Shown here: piece after piece, positions 18,575-28,139 of the stretch
Position numbering within the stretch: the first letter of the stretch is position 1
Layout of the letters: each line of letters starts with the position of its first letter
Assembly: GCA_021838715.1 (NCBI GenBank)
Contig: JAKCCX010000001.1
Coordinates: 98,243 to 162,242, forward strand
Direction of reading: 5' to 3'
From: Pseudomonadota bacterium
Lineage (GTDB): Bacteria > Pseudomonadota > Gammaproteobacteria > Burkholderiales > Burkholderiaceae_F
DNA: 64,000 nucleotides
Position numbers and translations under genes: made by a program
Notes under the pieces: model-generated
Told to the model about the DNA's origin: nothing
The model's input: only the letters and a program-made list of their open reading frames with translations
The model's database searches: none

Positions 18575-19638
18575 GGGAAAACCATCCGCCCCGCCTGACC
18601 TCGCTGTCCCACGGCGGCGGCTGCGGCTGCAAGATCGCGCCGGGGGTGCTTTCCGAGATCCTGCGCGGCACCGCGCAGATGCCGATCCCCCCCGAGTTGT
18701 TGGTCGGGATCGAAACGTCCGACGACGCGGCGGTCTACCGCCTCAACGACGAACAGGCAATCGTCGCGACGACCGACTTCTTCATGCCGATCGTCGACGA
18801 CCCATTCGATTTCGGCCGCATCGCGGCGACCAACGCGATCTCCGACATCTATGCGATGGGCGCGCGACCGATTTTCGCGCTGGCCATCGTCGCCATGCCG
18901 ATCAAGGAACTGCCGATCGCGACGATCCGGGGAATCCTCGAAGGTGGACAGCAGGTGTGCCGAGCGGCCGGGATCCCGATCGCAGGCGGGCACACCATCG
19001 ACTCGGTGGAACCGATCTACGGCCTGGTGGCGCTCGGCCTCGTTCATCCCGACCGCGTCCAGCGCAACAGCGGCGCGCGTCCGCGCGACCGGATCGTGCT
19101 GGGCAAGCCGCTGGGCGTGGGCGTGTATTCGGCGGCCCTGAAAAAGGATGCCCTGCCGCCGGACGCCTACGCGCGCATGATCGACACCGCCACGCGCCTG
19201 AATACGCCCGGCCCCGAACTTGCGGAGATCGAGGGCGTGCATGCGCTCTCGGATGTCACCGGATTCGGCCTTGCGGGGCACGCCCTCGAACTGGCGCGCG
19301 GCGCCCGCCACCCGGTGCGGATCGACTGGGCGCGCGTGCCCTTGCTGCCGGGAGTGCGGGACCTCGCGCAGCAGGGACACACCACCGGCGCGTCGGCGCG
19401 CAATTGGGCGAGCTACGGCGCGGACGTGCAATTGCCCGCCGGGTTTTCCGAGGTCGACCGCGCGCTGCTCACCGATCCCCAGACCAGCGGCGGCCTGCTC
19501 GTGAGCTGCGCCCCATCGGCGGTGGATCAGGTGCTGGCGGTTTTCCGCAAGCACGGATTCGAGGCGGCGGTCGAGTGCGGCGAAGTCCTCGACGAGCTCG
19601 GGCCCGGAAAGCTGACCATCACTCGCGCAACGGCCTGA
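18571..19638 (+). CDS. selD: selenide, water dikinase (SelD/SenC)
   Basis: Makes selenophosphate from selenide and ATP. The 355-residue product has the glycine-rich N-terminal catalytic stretch GGGCGCK with C18, C20 and K21, then TTDFFMPIVDDPFDFGRIAA and DVTGFGLAGHALE. The GTG at 18571 overlaps the senB stop and follows AAGGAAA, so it is preferred over the ATG at 18538. The catalytic Cys is a normal Cys codon, not UGA. Selenophosphate could feed SenB, selenouridine tRNA or selenoproteins; the direct fusion with senB favours SenB. Confidence 0.93.
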   Translation: MRENHPPRLTSLSHGGGCGCKIAPGVLSEILRGTAQMPIPPELLVGIETSDDAAVYRLNDEQAIVATTDFFMPIVDDPFDFGRIAATNAISDIYAMGARPIFALAIVAMPIKELPIATIRGILEGGQQVCRAAGIPIAGGHTIDSVEPIYGLVALGLVHPDRVQRNSGARPRDRIVLGKPLGVGVYSAALKKDALPPDAYARMIDTATRLNTPGPELAEIEGVHALSDVTGFGLAGHALELARGARHPVRIDWARVPLLPGVRDLAQQGHTTGASARNWASYGADVQLPAGFSEVDRALLTDPQTSGGLLVSCAPSAVDQVLAVFRKHGFEAAVECGEVLDELGPGKLTITRATA

Positions 19639-19673
19639 CCCGCAGGGCTCCAACCGAAAGGCGGAACCACGCC

Positions 19674-20375
19674 ATGCCCCTTCGAATCCACGTCCTGCAA
19701 CACGAACCCTTCGAGGGCATCGGCAGCATGGCGCCGCGACTTGCCGCGCTGGGCGCGGAGATCCGCACGACGCGGCTCTATGAGGATCCGGCACTGCCGG
19801 CGTCGAGCGATGCGGATCTCCTCATCGCCATGGGCGGGTCGATGAGCGTCAACGACGAGGCGCGCCTGCCGTGGCTGCGCCCGGAGAAGCGGTTCGTGCG
19901 CGCGGCGATCGACGCGGGAACCGCGGTGCTCGGCGTCTGCCTCGGCGCGCAGTTGATTGCCGACGCACTCGGCGCGCGCGTGACCCGCAATCCCGTTCCG
20001 GAAATCGGCTGGTTCCCGGTCGAGGGGGTGCCGCCGCCGGCCGGTGTCGATGCCTTCCGTTTTCCCGACCGGTTCCGGGCGTTCCACTGGCACGGGGAAA
20101 CCTTCGCCCTGCCGCCCGGCGCGATTCATCTGGCGCGATCGGCGCACTGTGCGCACCAGGCGTTTCAGTTCGGGCCACGGGTGATCGGATTGCAGTTCCA
20201 TCTGGAAACGACGCCGGACAGTGCGCAGGCCCTGATGGAAGGCTGTGCCGACGAGCTGATTCCCGGCGTCCCGACGATCCAGAGCGCGGAGGCGATCCGT
20301 TCCTCGGCGCAATATGAAGAGATCGATGCCTTGATGGGAGCGGTGTTGGCGTATCTGCTACGCCCGGGTCATTGA
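19674..20375 (+). CDS. class I glutamine amidotransferase domain protein
   Basis: A 233-residue single-domain class I glutamine amidotransferase similar to GuaA-type GATase domains. The nucleophile lies in GVCLGAQL (C89) and the catalytic pair in LQFHLE (H176, E178). No synthetase domain is attached and the acceptor is unknown. It follows selD by 35 bp on the same strand, so a link to selenium metabolism is possible but not shown. Its 3' end overlaps the convergent MFS gene by 7 bp. Confidence 0.85.
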   Translation: MPLRIHVLQHEPFEGIGSMAPRLAALGAEIRTTRLYEDPALPASSDADLLIAMGGSMSVNDEARLPWLRPEKRFVRAAIDAGTAVLGVCLGAQLIADALGARVTRNPVPEIGWFPVEGVPPPAGVDAFRFPDRFRAFHWHGETFALPPGAIHLARSAHCAHQAFQFGPRVIGLQFHLETTPDSAQALMEGCADELIPGVPTIQSAEAIRSSAQYEEIDALMGAVLAYLLRPGH

Positions 20376-21700
20376 TCCGCTCCCTCCGCCGATGGCGCGA
20401 GGGGCGCCGCGTCGTGATCGATGACGGGGAGGCGGCGGGTCGCGCGCAGGACGGGATGGCGGTATCCCAATGCCGCCAGGGTCAGGGCAAGAATGCCGAA
20501 CACCGCCAGCGCCGTGCGCAGGCCGACATGCTGGCCGATCCAGCCGCTTGCCAAGGCGCCGGGGATCCCGGGAACCAGGATCAGCCAGCGCATCGTGGTG
20601 GTCATGCGTCCCAGCATGGGCGTCGGCGTCACCGCCTGCCGCAGGGCCAGGAAGTTGATGAACAGCAGCACCGCGCCGGCGCCGAAGCAGCTCAACGTGA
20701 CCGTGAAGGCCAGGACGCCGGCCGCACCGGTCGGCGCCGCCGCCAGCAGGCTCCAGCCGACCCCGCAGATCGCGATGCCGAGCAACAACGCCGGCCCGGG
20801 CCCGATGCGTTCGGCGATGCGGTGGCCGAGCGAGCTCGCCGCGACCGTCCCGACGCCGAGGGCGACGTAGCACAGCCCGACCTGATTTCCCGACAGGCCC
20901 AGCACGCGGGTCGCGAAGAGGATCTGCACGACCAGGGCACCCTGATAGCAGAACTGGAAGCCGCCGACGAAAATCGCCATCGCGACCAGCAGGCGGTGCG
21001 TCGCCACGAACCCCAGGCCGGCGCGCATCGACCGCCAGAAATACCGGCCGGCATGCCGCTCGCCTTCCTGCACGCGGATGCCGCGCAGGATCGCCGCCGA
21101 GCCCAACAGCAGCACAACGTCGGCGAGCAAGGCCAGCGGCGCCCCCGTCAGTTTGATCAGGGCGCCAGCCGCCGCCGGCCCCGCCACTTCGGACGTCGAG
21201 TACGCCAGTGCGTTTTTCGCGTGCGCCTCGACCAGCCGGTCGCGGGGCACGATCTGGGTCAGCACGATCTGCCCCGCGCTTCCGGCGGTCGTGTAGATCG
21301 CGCCGAGCACGAACGCCACGACGTAGAGCCACGACATCGCCAGCCAACCCTGGTGCCACGCGAGCGGCACCGTGCCCACCGCCAGTCCCAGCAGCAATTC
21401 GCCCGCCACGTACACCGGGAGTTTGCGGACGCGATCGAGCCACACGCCCACCGGCAGCGAAAACAGCGCGAACGGAACCGTCTCCATCGCCGTCAGCCAT
21501 CCCATCTGGGTGGGGCTTGCGCCCAGGAGCGTGGCGGCGGTCAGGGGAATCGCCAGCAGGATGATCTGGTTGGCGAAGGCGCTGAGCAGGATCGAAGACC
21601 AGAGCCGGCGATACAACGGGTCATGCAGCAGATCGGTCGGGGGCGGCGCGAAGCGCGGAAGCCATGCGGGCGTGCGGCGCGACGGACGGCCCGCGTTCAC
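20369..21700 (-). CDS. MFS transporter (drug-efflux type)
   Basis: A 443-residue major facilitator with about twelve hydrophobic segments. It starts at a GTG that overlaps the transposase stop as GTGA. The first membrane segment region reads LYRRLWSSILLSAFANQIILL, followed by the MFS loop motif GVWLDRVRKLPVY. It resembles enterobactin-exporter/macrolide-efflux-like carriers (MFS_3 type). The substrate is unknown. Coupling to a RAYT gene is unusual. Confidence 0.82.
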   Translation of the reverse strand: MNAGRPSRRTPAWLPRFAPPPTDLLHDPLYRRLWSSILLSAFANQIILLAIPLTAATLLGASPTQMGWLTAMETVPFALFSLPVGVWLDRVRKLPVYVAGELLLGLAVGTVPLAWHQGWLAMSWLYVVAFVLGAIYTTAGSAGQIVLTQIVPRDRLVEAHAKNALAYSTSEVAGPAAAGALIKLTGAPLALLADVVLLLGSAAILRGIRVQEGERHAGRYFWRSMRAGLGFVATHRLLVAMAIFVGGFQFCYQGALVVQILFATRVLGLSGNQVGLCYVALGVGTVAASSLGHRIAERIGPGPALLLGIAICGVGWSLLAAAPTGAAGVLAFTVTLSCFGAGAVLLFINFLALRQAVTPTPMLGRMTTTMRWLILVPGIPGALASGWIGQHVGLRTALAVFGILALTLAALGYRHPVLRATRRLPVIDHDAAPLAPSAEGADQ

Positions 21701-22395
21701 GGCCCCGGCTCCCGGAGCCGCGGCCGGCCGGGCGTCATCGGCGTCAGCCGGCGCGTGGTCCTTTCGGCCAGGCTCGCGACGAACTGCGGCGACCCCAAGG
21801 GCCAGCCGCGATGGGTCGCTTCGCGGATCCGCCGCATGCGCTCGGCATCCATCGGCACCGCGCACAGCCTGCCGTATGCCGCCTGCCGCTCGAAGGGCGT
21901 GTTGCCCAGCGCCCAGAACCGCGGCGCGTCGCGGATCAAGGGATCCGCACGCATCCCCAGGTGATGCGCCATGCTGGACCATGGATACGCCGCCGCATCG
22001 CCCAGGAGCGCCGAGCGCGCCGGCTCGGTTTCGACGTACCGCATGACGTCGAGCAGGTAGTCGTCGGCGTCGAGCACGGTGCAACGAAACCGTCCCTCCC
22101 ACAGCGCGCCATTGCGGGCATGGCGCCGGTTGAACCGGCGGACGTAGCGGCGGCCGACGGCCTGCATGGCGCGGCTCAACGAACTCGGGCCTTCGGGCGT
22201 GCAGACGAGATGGAAATGATCCGGCATCAGGACATAGGCGTGCACCGACACGGCCTCCTGATCGCAGGCGTCGGCAAGATCGCCGAGCATGGCGCGGAAA
22301 TCCGCTTCGTCGAGAAAGGCCGTGCGGCGATCGATCGCACGCTGCACGAGGTGGTGCGGAAATCCCGGAATCGACAAGCGCGACAGGCGGGCCAC
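21697..22395 (-). CDS. REP-associated tyrosine transposase (RAYT)
   Basis: A 232-residue Y1 HUH-family nuclease, the single-copy domesticated type that processes REP palindromes. The HUH motif is in VLMPDHFHLV, the N-terminus is the typical LSRLSIPGFPHHLVQR, and the putative catalytic tyrosine region is DADDYLLDVMRYVETEPARS. It starts at GTG 22395 with no clear Shine-Dalgarno. No obvious REP palindromes flank it. Its stop overlaps the MFS start by four bases. In relatives, gltB often follows dgt at this place, so the pair may be an insertion. Confidence 0.9.
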   Translation of the reverse strand: MARLSRLSIPGFPHHLVQRAIDRRTAFLDEADFRAMLGDLADACDQEAVSVHAYVLMPDHFHLVCTPEGPSSLSRAMQAVGRRYVRRFNRRHARNGALWEGRFRCTVLDADDYLLDVMRYVETEPARSALLGDAAAYPWSSMAHHLGMRADPLIRDAPRFWALGNTPFERQAAYGRLCAVPMDAERMRRIREATHRGWPLGSPQFVASLAERTTRRLTPMTPGRPRLREPGP

Positions 22396-22420
22396 GGGAA
22401 ACGCGGGGACGCGCCGGAAA

Positions 22421-23581
22421 CTAGAACTCGCCGATGGCGAAGAGGCGCCGATGCTCCCGGATCGCGTAGCGGTCGGTCATCCCGGCGATGTAGTCGGCGA
22501 TCGCCCTCGGCCCCTCGCGCTGCACGCGTTCGCAGTGCTCGACCGGAAGCAGACGGGGCTCCTCCTGGAACGCAGCAAACAGATCGCCGACGATGCGGCG
22601 GGCCTTCATCGTCATGCGCATCACCTGCGGATGACGATACAGGTTCGCGAACAGGAACGACTTGAGTTCGTCCTGCTCGTCGCGAACGGGGCCCGAGAAC
22701 GCGACCAGGGGCGCCGCGTTGCGTACGTCGTCGACGCTCGTCGGGCGTGCGTCGTCGATGCGCCGCGCGGTCTCCTGGGTCAGGTCGCGAACCAGGGTAT
22801 CGATGATGTGGCGCACGGTCTCATGCACGGCGCGGCGCGGACTGATCCCCGGCATCCCCGCCATCACCGCGTCCCGATGGCGGGCATACAGCGGCACCTC
22901 GTCGAGGCGCTCGGGCTGCAGCAGGCCGGATCGGAGGCCGTCGTCGATGTCGTGATTGTTGTAGGCGATCTCGTCGGCGAGGTTCGCGATCTGCGCTTCG
23001 ATGGTCGACTGCCGGCGCAGCAGGAAACGTTCCGCAACCGCGCCGAGCTGGCGCGCGTTGTCGGGCGAACAATGTTTGAGGATGCCCTCGCGCGTCTCGA
23101 AGCAGAGGTTCAAGCCGTCGAATGCACCATAGCGCTCCTCGAGCACGTCGACGACCCGCAGCGACTGCAGGTTGTGCTCGAAGCCGCCGAACGGCCGCAT
23201 GCACTCGTTGAGGGCGTCCTGTCCGGCATGGCCGAAGGGCGTGTGGCCGAGATCGTGCGCGAGGGAGATCGCCTCGACCAGATCCTCGTTGACGCGCAGG
23301 CTGCGCGCCACCGAACGGGCGATCTGCGCCACCTCCAGGGAATGGGTCAGGCGCGTGCGGAACAGATCGCCTTCGTGGTTGACGAAGACCTGGGTCTTGT
23401 ACTCGAGACGCCGGAATGCCGTCGAATGGATGATCCGGTCGCGATCGCGCTGGAACTGGGTCCGCGACGCCGGAGGATCTTCGGCATGCACGCGCCCCCG
23501 CGTCGCGTCCGAACGGGCCGCATACCGGGCCAGCCCCGCCTCGTGGTCGGCGACGGAAAAGGGGACGGCCGCGGACGTCAT
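22421..23581 (-). CDS. dgt: deoxyguanosinetriphosphate triphosphohydrolase-like protein
   Basis: HD-domain enzyme that hydrolyses dNTPs to nucleoside and triphosphate. The 386-residue protein carries [20 protein letters not shown], the HD motif in LTHSLEVAQ...[13 protein letters not shown], and [13 protein letters not shown]. The ATG at 23581 overlaps the aroB stop as ATGA. It closes the pilMNOPQ-aroKB-dgt run, an arrangement typical for betaproteobacteria. Confidence 0.93.
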   Translation of the reverse strand: MTSAAVPFSVADHEAGLARYAARSDATRGRVHAEDPPASRTQFQRDRDRIIHSTAFRRLEYKTQVFVNHEGDLFRTRLTHSLEVAQIARSVARSLRVNEDLVEAISLAHDLGHTPFGHAGQDALNECMRPFGGFEHNLQSLRVVDVLEERYGAFDGLNLCFETREGILKHCSPDNARQLGAVAERFLLRRQSTIEAQIANLADEIAYNNHDIDDGLRSGLLQPERLDEVPLYARHRDAVMAGMPGISPRRAVHETVRHIIDTLVRDLTQETARRIDDARPTSVDDVRNAAPLVAFSGPVRDEQDELKSFLFANLYRHPQVMRMTMKARRIVGDLFAAFQEEPRLLPVEHCERVQREGPRAIADYIAGMTDRYAIREHRRLFAIGEF

Positions 23582-24657
23582 ATGAACCCGCCGCCGCGCA
23601 AGGTCGCCTCGACGAGGTCGTCCGGAGCCTGTCGCCGGACCGCCAATCCGATGCGCTCGAGCACGACGAAATCGATCCTGCCGGCGAACGCCTTCTTGTC
23701 CGAGCGCATCGACTCCATCGCCGCCGCACAGGAAATGCCGGGAATGCGCGGCGGCAAACCGGCCTTGACGACCGCCGCCGCCACTTCGTCGACCGCATCG
23801 CGACCGATCAGGCCCAGGCGATGCGAGAGATCGGCGGCCAGACACAAGCCGCAGGCGACGGCTTCGCCGTGCAGCCAGGTCCCGTAGCCGGTCAGCACCT
23901 CGATCGCATGGCCGAAGGTATGGCCGAGATTGAGCAGCGCGCGATCGCCGCTCTCGCGTTCGTCCCGTCCCACCACCGCGGCCTTGATCCGGCACGATCC
24001 GGCAACCGCCTCGGCAATCGCCTCGGCATCGCCGTCGAGCAGGCGCGGCAGCGCCGCGACGGTGGCATCGAAATATTCCCGATCCGCGAGCAGGCCATGC
24101 TTGAGCACTTCAGCGAGGCCGGCGCGCACTTCGCGCGGCGGCAGCGTGCGCAGGACGTCCGGATCCGAAACCACCGCGCTCGGCTGATGGAATGCGCCGA
24201 TCAGATTCTTGCCGCCGGGATGGTTGACGCCGGTCTTGCCGCCGACCGACGAATCGACCTGCGCCAGCAGCGTGGTCGGCACCTGGACGAACCGGATGCC
24301 GCGCATGTAGACCGATGCGGCGAATCCGGCGATGTCTCCCAGCACGCCGCCACCCAAGGCGACGAGGACGCTGCGGCGATCGGCGCGCGCGGCGACGAGC
24401 GCGTCCAGCACGCGCGCAACCGTGCCGAGATCCTTGACCGATTCGCCATCGGGAATCGTGCACAGATGCGTCGGCGCAACCGCCTTGCAGGAATCGACAA
24501 CCGTCTGCGCATAAAGCGGCGCCACGACCTCCGTGCAGACGACGTGGACCGAGGTCGGCCGCAGGGGTGCGACGAAGTCTCCTATGCGAGCGAGAAGACC
24601 GGCGCCGATGAAGATTTCGTAAGCCCGGCTGGCGAGATCGACGGGTATGCGATGCAT
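23578..24657 (-). CDS. aroB: 3-dehydroquinate synthase
   Basis: NAD-dependent second step of the shikimate pathway. The 359-residue protein has the NAD site [22 protein letters not shown], the substrate region [12 protein letters not shown] and metal-binding histidines in [11 protein letters not shown] and HGEAVACG. The start [13 protein letters not shown] is canonical and 37 bp after aroK. The stop overlaps dgt. Confidence 0.96.
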   Translation of the reverse strand: MHRIPVDLASRAYEIFIGAGLLARIGDFVAPLRPTSVHVVCTEVVAPLYAQTVVDSCKAVAPTHLCTIPDGESVKDLGTVARVLDALVAARADRRSVLVALGGGVLGDIAGFAASVYMRGIRFVQVPTTLLAQVDSSVGGKTGVNHPGGKNLIGAFHQPSAVVSDPDVLRTLPPREVRAGLAEVLKHGLLADREYFDATVAALPRLLDGDAEAIAEAVAGSCRIKAAVVGRDERESGDRALLNLGHTFGHAIEVLTGYGTWLHGEAVACGLCLAADLSHRLGLIGRDAVDEVAAAVVKAGLPPRIPGISCAAAMESMRSDKKAFAGRIDFVVLERIGLAVRRQAPDDLVEATLRGGGFI

Positions 24658-24694
24658 GGCGGCATTGTACGGGTTGCGCGCCCGCAACAACATT

Positions 24695-25315
24695 TCAGCC
24701 CTTGCGCAGTTCCGCCAGGATCGTTTCCACCAGGCGCTTGGGATTTCCCGGGGCGGAGGAAAAGGTCCAGTGCGCCGTCTCGCGGTAGAGCGGCGTGCGC
24801 GCCTCGAGCAAGGATTCGATGCGCGTGCGCCGGTCGCCGTCGCCGGTGGCGAGCAGCGGGCGATTCGTGTCCTGGCGGGTGCGGCGCAGGATTTCCTCCG
24901 GGCTCGCATCGAGGAACACGACGACCCCGCGATCGCGCAGGCAGGCCCGATTGGCAGGCCGCAGCACGGCGCCGCCGCCGGTTGCCAGGACGATCCCCCG
25001 GCGCGCCGTCAATTCCTGGAGCAGATGCTCTTCGCGATCGCGAAATCCTTCCTCTCCCTCCAGTTCGAAAATCGTCGCGATGCGCACGCCCGCGCGCGCC
25101 TCCAGTTCGGCATCGGCATCGACGAACGCATACCCCAACGCCGAAGCAAGGAGGCGGCCGACCGTGGTCTTGCCGGCGCCCATCATGCCGATCAGGAAGA
25201 GCGGCGTGTCGGCCGCCGCCAGAATGGGGGGATGCTGCTGCAAGACGCCGCCGCGACCTTGGGTTCCGGAAGAGATGTCCGCCCGCGCCCCCGCTCCCGG
25301 GGGCCGGGAAGTCAC
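24695..25315 (-). CDS. aroK: shikimate kinase
   Basis: Phosphorylates shikimate at the 3-position. The core has P loop GMMGAGKTTVG, the shikimate site DADAELEARAG, FRDREEHLL and GGGAVLRPANR. The start is the GTG at 25315, which overlaps the pilQ stop as GTGA. This gives 206 residues, with about 30 more at the N-terminus than usual; no ATG lies between it and the P loop. A shorter form from an internal TTG is possible. Confidence 0.93.
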   Translation of the reverse strand: MTSRPPGAGARADISSGTQGRGGVLQQHPPILAAADTPLFLIGMMGAGKTTVGRLLASALGYAFVDADAELEARAGVRIATIFELEGEEGFRDREEHLLQELTARRGIVLATGGGAVLRPANRACLRDRGVVVFLDASPEEILRRTRQDTNRPLLATGDGDRRTRIESLLEARTPLYRETAHWTFSSAPGNPKRLVETILAELRKG

Positions 25316-27558
25316 ATCTGCGCTGCCGCCTGGTCCATCTGCTGCGAGATCACGCGCGGCGTGATGAAGATCAGCAACTCGGTCCGGTTGTTGGTTTTGG
25401 CCCGGTCGCGAAAGAAGATGCCGACGTACGGCAGATCGCCCAGGAATGGGATCTTGGTGGTCGTGATGGTCTGCGTCTTCTCGAAGATGCCCCCGATCAC
25501 CACCGTGCCGCCGTTCTGCACCAGGACCTGGGTATCCACGCTCTTCGTGTCGATCGCCACGCCCGCGGCGCTGCTCACCGCCGGATTGGGCGTGTCCTTG
25601 TGCACCTTGACGGTCAGGAACACGTCACCGTCGGGGGTGATCTGCGGCGTCACCTCCAGGCTCAACACCGCATTCTGGAACTGGACCATCCCGATGCCGC
25701 CGCCCGCCGACACCGTCTGATACGGGATCTGGGTGCCCTGCATGATGGTGGCCTTGACGTTGTTGGCCGTGACGACGCGCGGACTGGCGATGTCGTTCGC
25801 CTGGCCGTCGACCTCGAGCGCAGACAGTTCGAGATTGAGCAGGTTGGAGATCGAATGGTCGAACAGGGTAAGGCCGATCACGCCGGGATTGAAGCCGTTT
25901 TGCGATGCCGCCGGAAGATTGACGAAGTTCGGGTTGGTGATGGTGGTGTTCCCGACCGTCATCGTATTGAAGGACGAGCCCCCCGCCGCGCCGGTGCCCG
26001 TTCCATAGGTGGAACCGGCGCCGCCGTTGACCCAGGAAGTCGGTCCCGAGTGAACGACGCCCAACCGGGCGCCGATGTCCTGGCTGAACGTGTCCTGCGC
26101 CTCGACGATGCGCGCCTCGATCATCACCTGGCGCGTCGGAACGTCGATCCGCGCGATCAGCCGGCGGATCTGGTCAAGCCGTTCCGGGATGTCCTGCACG
26201 AAGAGCTGGTTGGTGCGCGTATCGAGCACCACGCTGCCGCGCTTGGACAACAATCCCTTGCCCATCATGCCGCCCCCGCCGCCGCCGGCGGCTTGCCCCA
26301 TCAACAGGTTCCGGACGTCGATCGCCCGAGCGTAATTCAGCACGAAACTCTCGGCCCGCACGGGCTCGAGCGCCTCGATCTGGCTCTGCGCTTCCAGCGT
26401 CTGTTTTTCCTTCAGCGCCAGTTCCTCGCGCGGCGCGATCAGGATGACGTTGCCGTTCTTGCGCATGCCCAGGCCCTTGCTCTGAAGGATGATGTCCAGG
26501 GCCTGATCCCAGGGGACATCCTTGAGGCGCAAGGTGATGGTGCCGTGGACCGAATCGCTGGTGATGATGTTCAGATTCGTGAAATCGGCGATCACCTGCA
26601 GCAGCGAGCGCACGTCGACGTTCTGGAAATTGAGCGACAGGCGCTGTCCGTGATAGCCCTTGCCGCCCCCCGGGAACAGCTGGGTCGGATTCGGATGCAC
26701 CGGCTTCAGCTCGACGACGAACTGGTTGTCGCTCTGGTACGCGTCCTGCTCCCACAACCCGCGCCCTTCGATGACGAGCTGCGCATCGCCGCCGCTCTGG
26801 CTCGCGGTCACCAGGGCGACCGGCGTGCCGAAATCGGTCACATCGAGGCGGCGGCGCAGCGAATCCGGAATCACGGTGCCGTCGAAATCGACGACGACGT
26901 TCTTGCCCTTCTGGCGGATGTCGACGGCGGTATTGGGATCGCTCAGATCGACGACCACCCGGCCCTCGCCGTTGGCGCCGCGCCGGAAGTCGAGTGCGCG
27001 GATGGTGCGCGCCTCCTTGGCCGCGGTCGGCGTCGCCGTCGCGCCGGCCGGCGTGGCTGCCGGGGCAGCCGACGCGGACACGGGAGCCGCCGGGAACGTC
27101 GGCGCGGTTTCGTTGACGTTGCCCAGGGCCACCAGCACGGTATTCCCGTTTGCCGAAACCGTATACGCGACCGATCGATTCAGGTTCAGCACGATGCGGG
27201 TCCGCCCCTCGGCCTGCACCACATCGACCGAGCGCAGATTCCCCTGGTCGATCGTCACGGCGTTGTGCCCCAGGCCGTTGGTCGCCCCCATCAGATCCAA
27301 GGCGATCCGCGCCGGTCGCATGACCGAAAAGTTCCGGGGAACCGCGGTGACCGGCTTCTGCATGCGGATCGTCAGGAACACCCCGGCGCCGGTCCGCGTG
27401 GCGCTTACCGACTGCACGCTGTTTCCGGCTGCGGCTTCCGCGGCGGCGCCGCCCGGGACCTGGGCCTGGGCGCTGCCGAGCACCACCGACAGCGCGATGC
27501 CGCAGGCCAGCAGGCTGCGAATTTTTGATGAAATACCGCGCAGATTTGCAACCGTCAT
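25312..27558 (-). CDS. pilQ: type IV pilus secretin PilQ
   Basis: Outer-membrane secretin through which the pilus leaves the cell. The 748-residue product has a signal peptide ending near AQA-Q, two AMIN peptidoglycan-binding domains at about 45-130 and 180-290, an STN/N0 domain (LSLNFQNVDVRSLLQVIADF), a NolW region and the secretin core ending VPF-like IPFLGDLPYVGIFFRDR and LLIFITPRVI. A glycine-rich GGGGGGMMGKG stretch sits in the N1 loop. The ATG at 27558 is used because it begins the signal peptide right after the pilP stop. Confidence 0.95.
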   Translation of the reverse strand: MTVANLRGISSKIRSLLACGIALSVVLGSAQAQVPGGAAAEAAAGNSVQSVSATRTGAGVFLTIRMQKPVTAVPRNFSVMRPARIALDLMGATNGLGHNAVTIDQGNLRSVDVVQAEGRTRIVLNLNRSVAYTVSANGNTVLVALGNVNETAPTFPAAPVSASAAPAATPAGATATPTAAKEARTIRALDFRRGANGEGRVVVDLSDPNTAVDIRQKGKNVVVDFDGTVIPDSLRRRLDVTDFGTPVALVTASQSGGDAQLVIEGRGLWEQDAYQSDNQFVVELKPVHPNPTQLFPGGGKGYHGQRLSLNFQNVDVRSLLQVIADFTNLNIITSDSVHGTITLRLKDVPWDQALDIILQSKGLGMRKNGNVILIAPREELALKEKQTLEAQSQIEALEPVRAESFVLNYARAIDVRNLLMGQAAGGGGGGMMGKGLLSKRGSVVLDTRTNQLFVQDIPERLDQIRRLIARIDVPTRQVMIEARIVEAQDTFSQDIGARLGVVHSGPTSWVNGGAGSTYGTGTGAAGGSSFNTMTVGNTTITNPNFVNLPAASQNGFNPGVIGLTLFDHSISNLLNLELSALEVDGQANDIASPRVVTANNVKATIMQGTQIPYQTVSAGGGIGMVQFQNAVLSLEVTPQITPDGDVFLTVKVHKDTPNPAVSSAAGVAIDTKSVDTQVLVQNGGTVVIGGIFEKTQTITTTKIPFLGDLPYVGIFFRDRAKTNNRTELLIFITPRVISQQMDQAAAQM

Positions 27559-27560
27559 CA

Positions 27561-28139
27561 CTAGCTCCCTTGGACGCTGGCCATTTGCAGCTCCAGCTTT
27601 TGAGGACGTTCCTCCCATTCGCCTGCGGCGTCCTGGTACAGTTCCCTCAAATCGACTTCCGTTTCCGAAATGCGGATGACCCGGCCGAAGTTCTGGCCGA
27701 TGTAGTTCCCGACGTGGACGAGATGCACCGTCCCGTTCGCCTCCAGGAGGGCGACGTTGTCCTTGCCCTCCCGCATCATTCCCACCATCCGGATCTGATC
27801 GAGCGCGTACGCCTCGAGCGGCTCACGGCGGCGCGACAGATCCGGCCGCAACCCGCTCGCGACGCCGCGTATGCGGTCCTGCTGGGTCATGGTCATCAGC
27901 ATCTTCTGCGGATTGAACGGATCCACCCGGCCATGCGGGTCGTATGAGTACGGCGTGAACGGCATCGGCTCGGCGACCTTCTGCATCACCGGATGAATGG
28001 TCTTCCGCTGGTCGACCATCCACTGCCGGATCTCGGCCTCGTCCGAAAGCCCGCAAGCGGCCAGGGCGGCCACCGCAACCGCGACGATTGCCCACCGCCA
28101 GCCGCGAACGACTACGGCATCTGTCGCAACCCCGTTCAT
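27561..28139 (-). CDS. pilP: type IV pilus lipoprotein PilP
   Basis: Inner-membrane lipoprotein that links PilN/PilO to the PilQ secretin. The 192-residue protein has the lipobox LAAC at residues 26-29. The C-terminal homology region includes RVIRISETEVDLRELYQDAAGEWEERP, typical of PilP. Its ATG overlaps the pilO stop (ATGA) and its TAG is 2 bp before pilQ. Confidence 0.93.
   Translation of the reverse strand: MNGVATDAVVVRGWRWAIVAVAVAALAACGLSDEAEIRQWMVDQRKTIHPVMQKVAEPMPFTPYSYDPHGRVDPFNPQKMLMTMTQQDRIRGVASGLRPDLSRRREPLEAYALDQIRMVGMMREGKDNVALLEANGTVHLVHVGNYIGQNFGRVIRISETEVDLRELYQDAAGEWEERPQKLELQMASVQGS

Noticed and set aside
21661-22480. REP palindromes around the RAYT gene
   Set aside because: No paired palindromes with a GTAG-like head were seen next to the gene.
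23821-27528. Very long plus-strand open frame (over 1200 codons)
   Set aside because: It is the antisense shadow of aroB, aroK and pilQ in GC-rich DNA. The composition is rich in R, H, D and Q with no domain, and the minus-strand genes are unambiguous.
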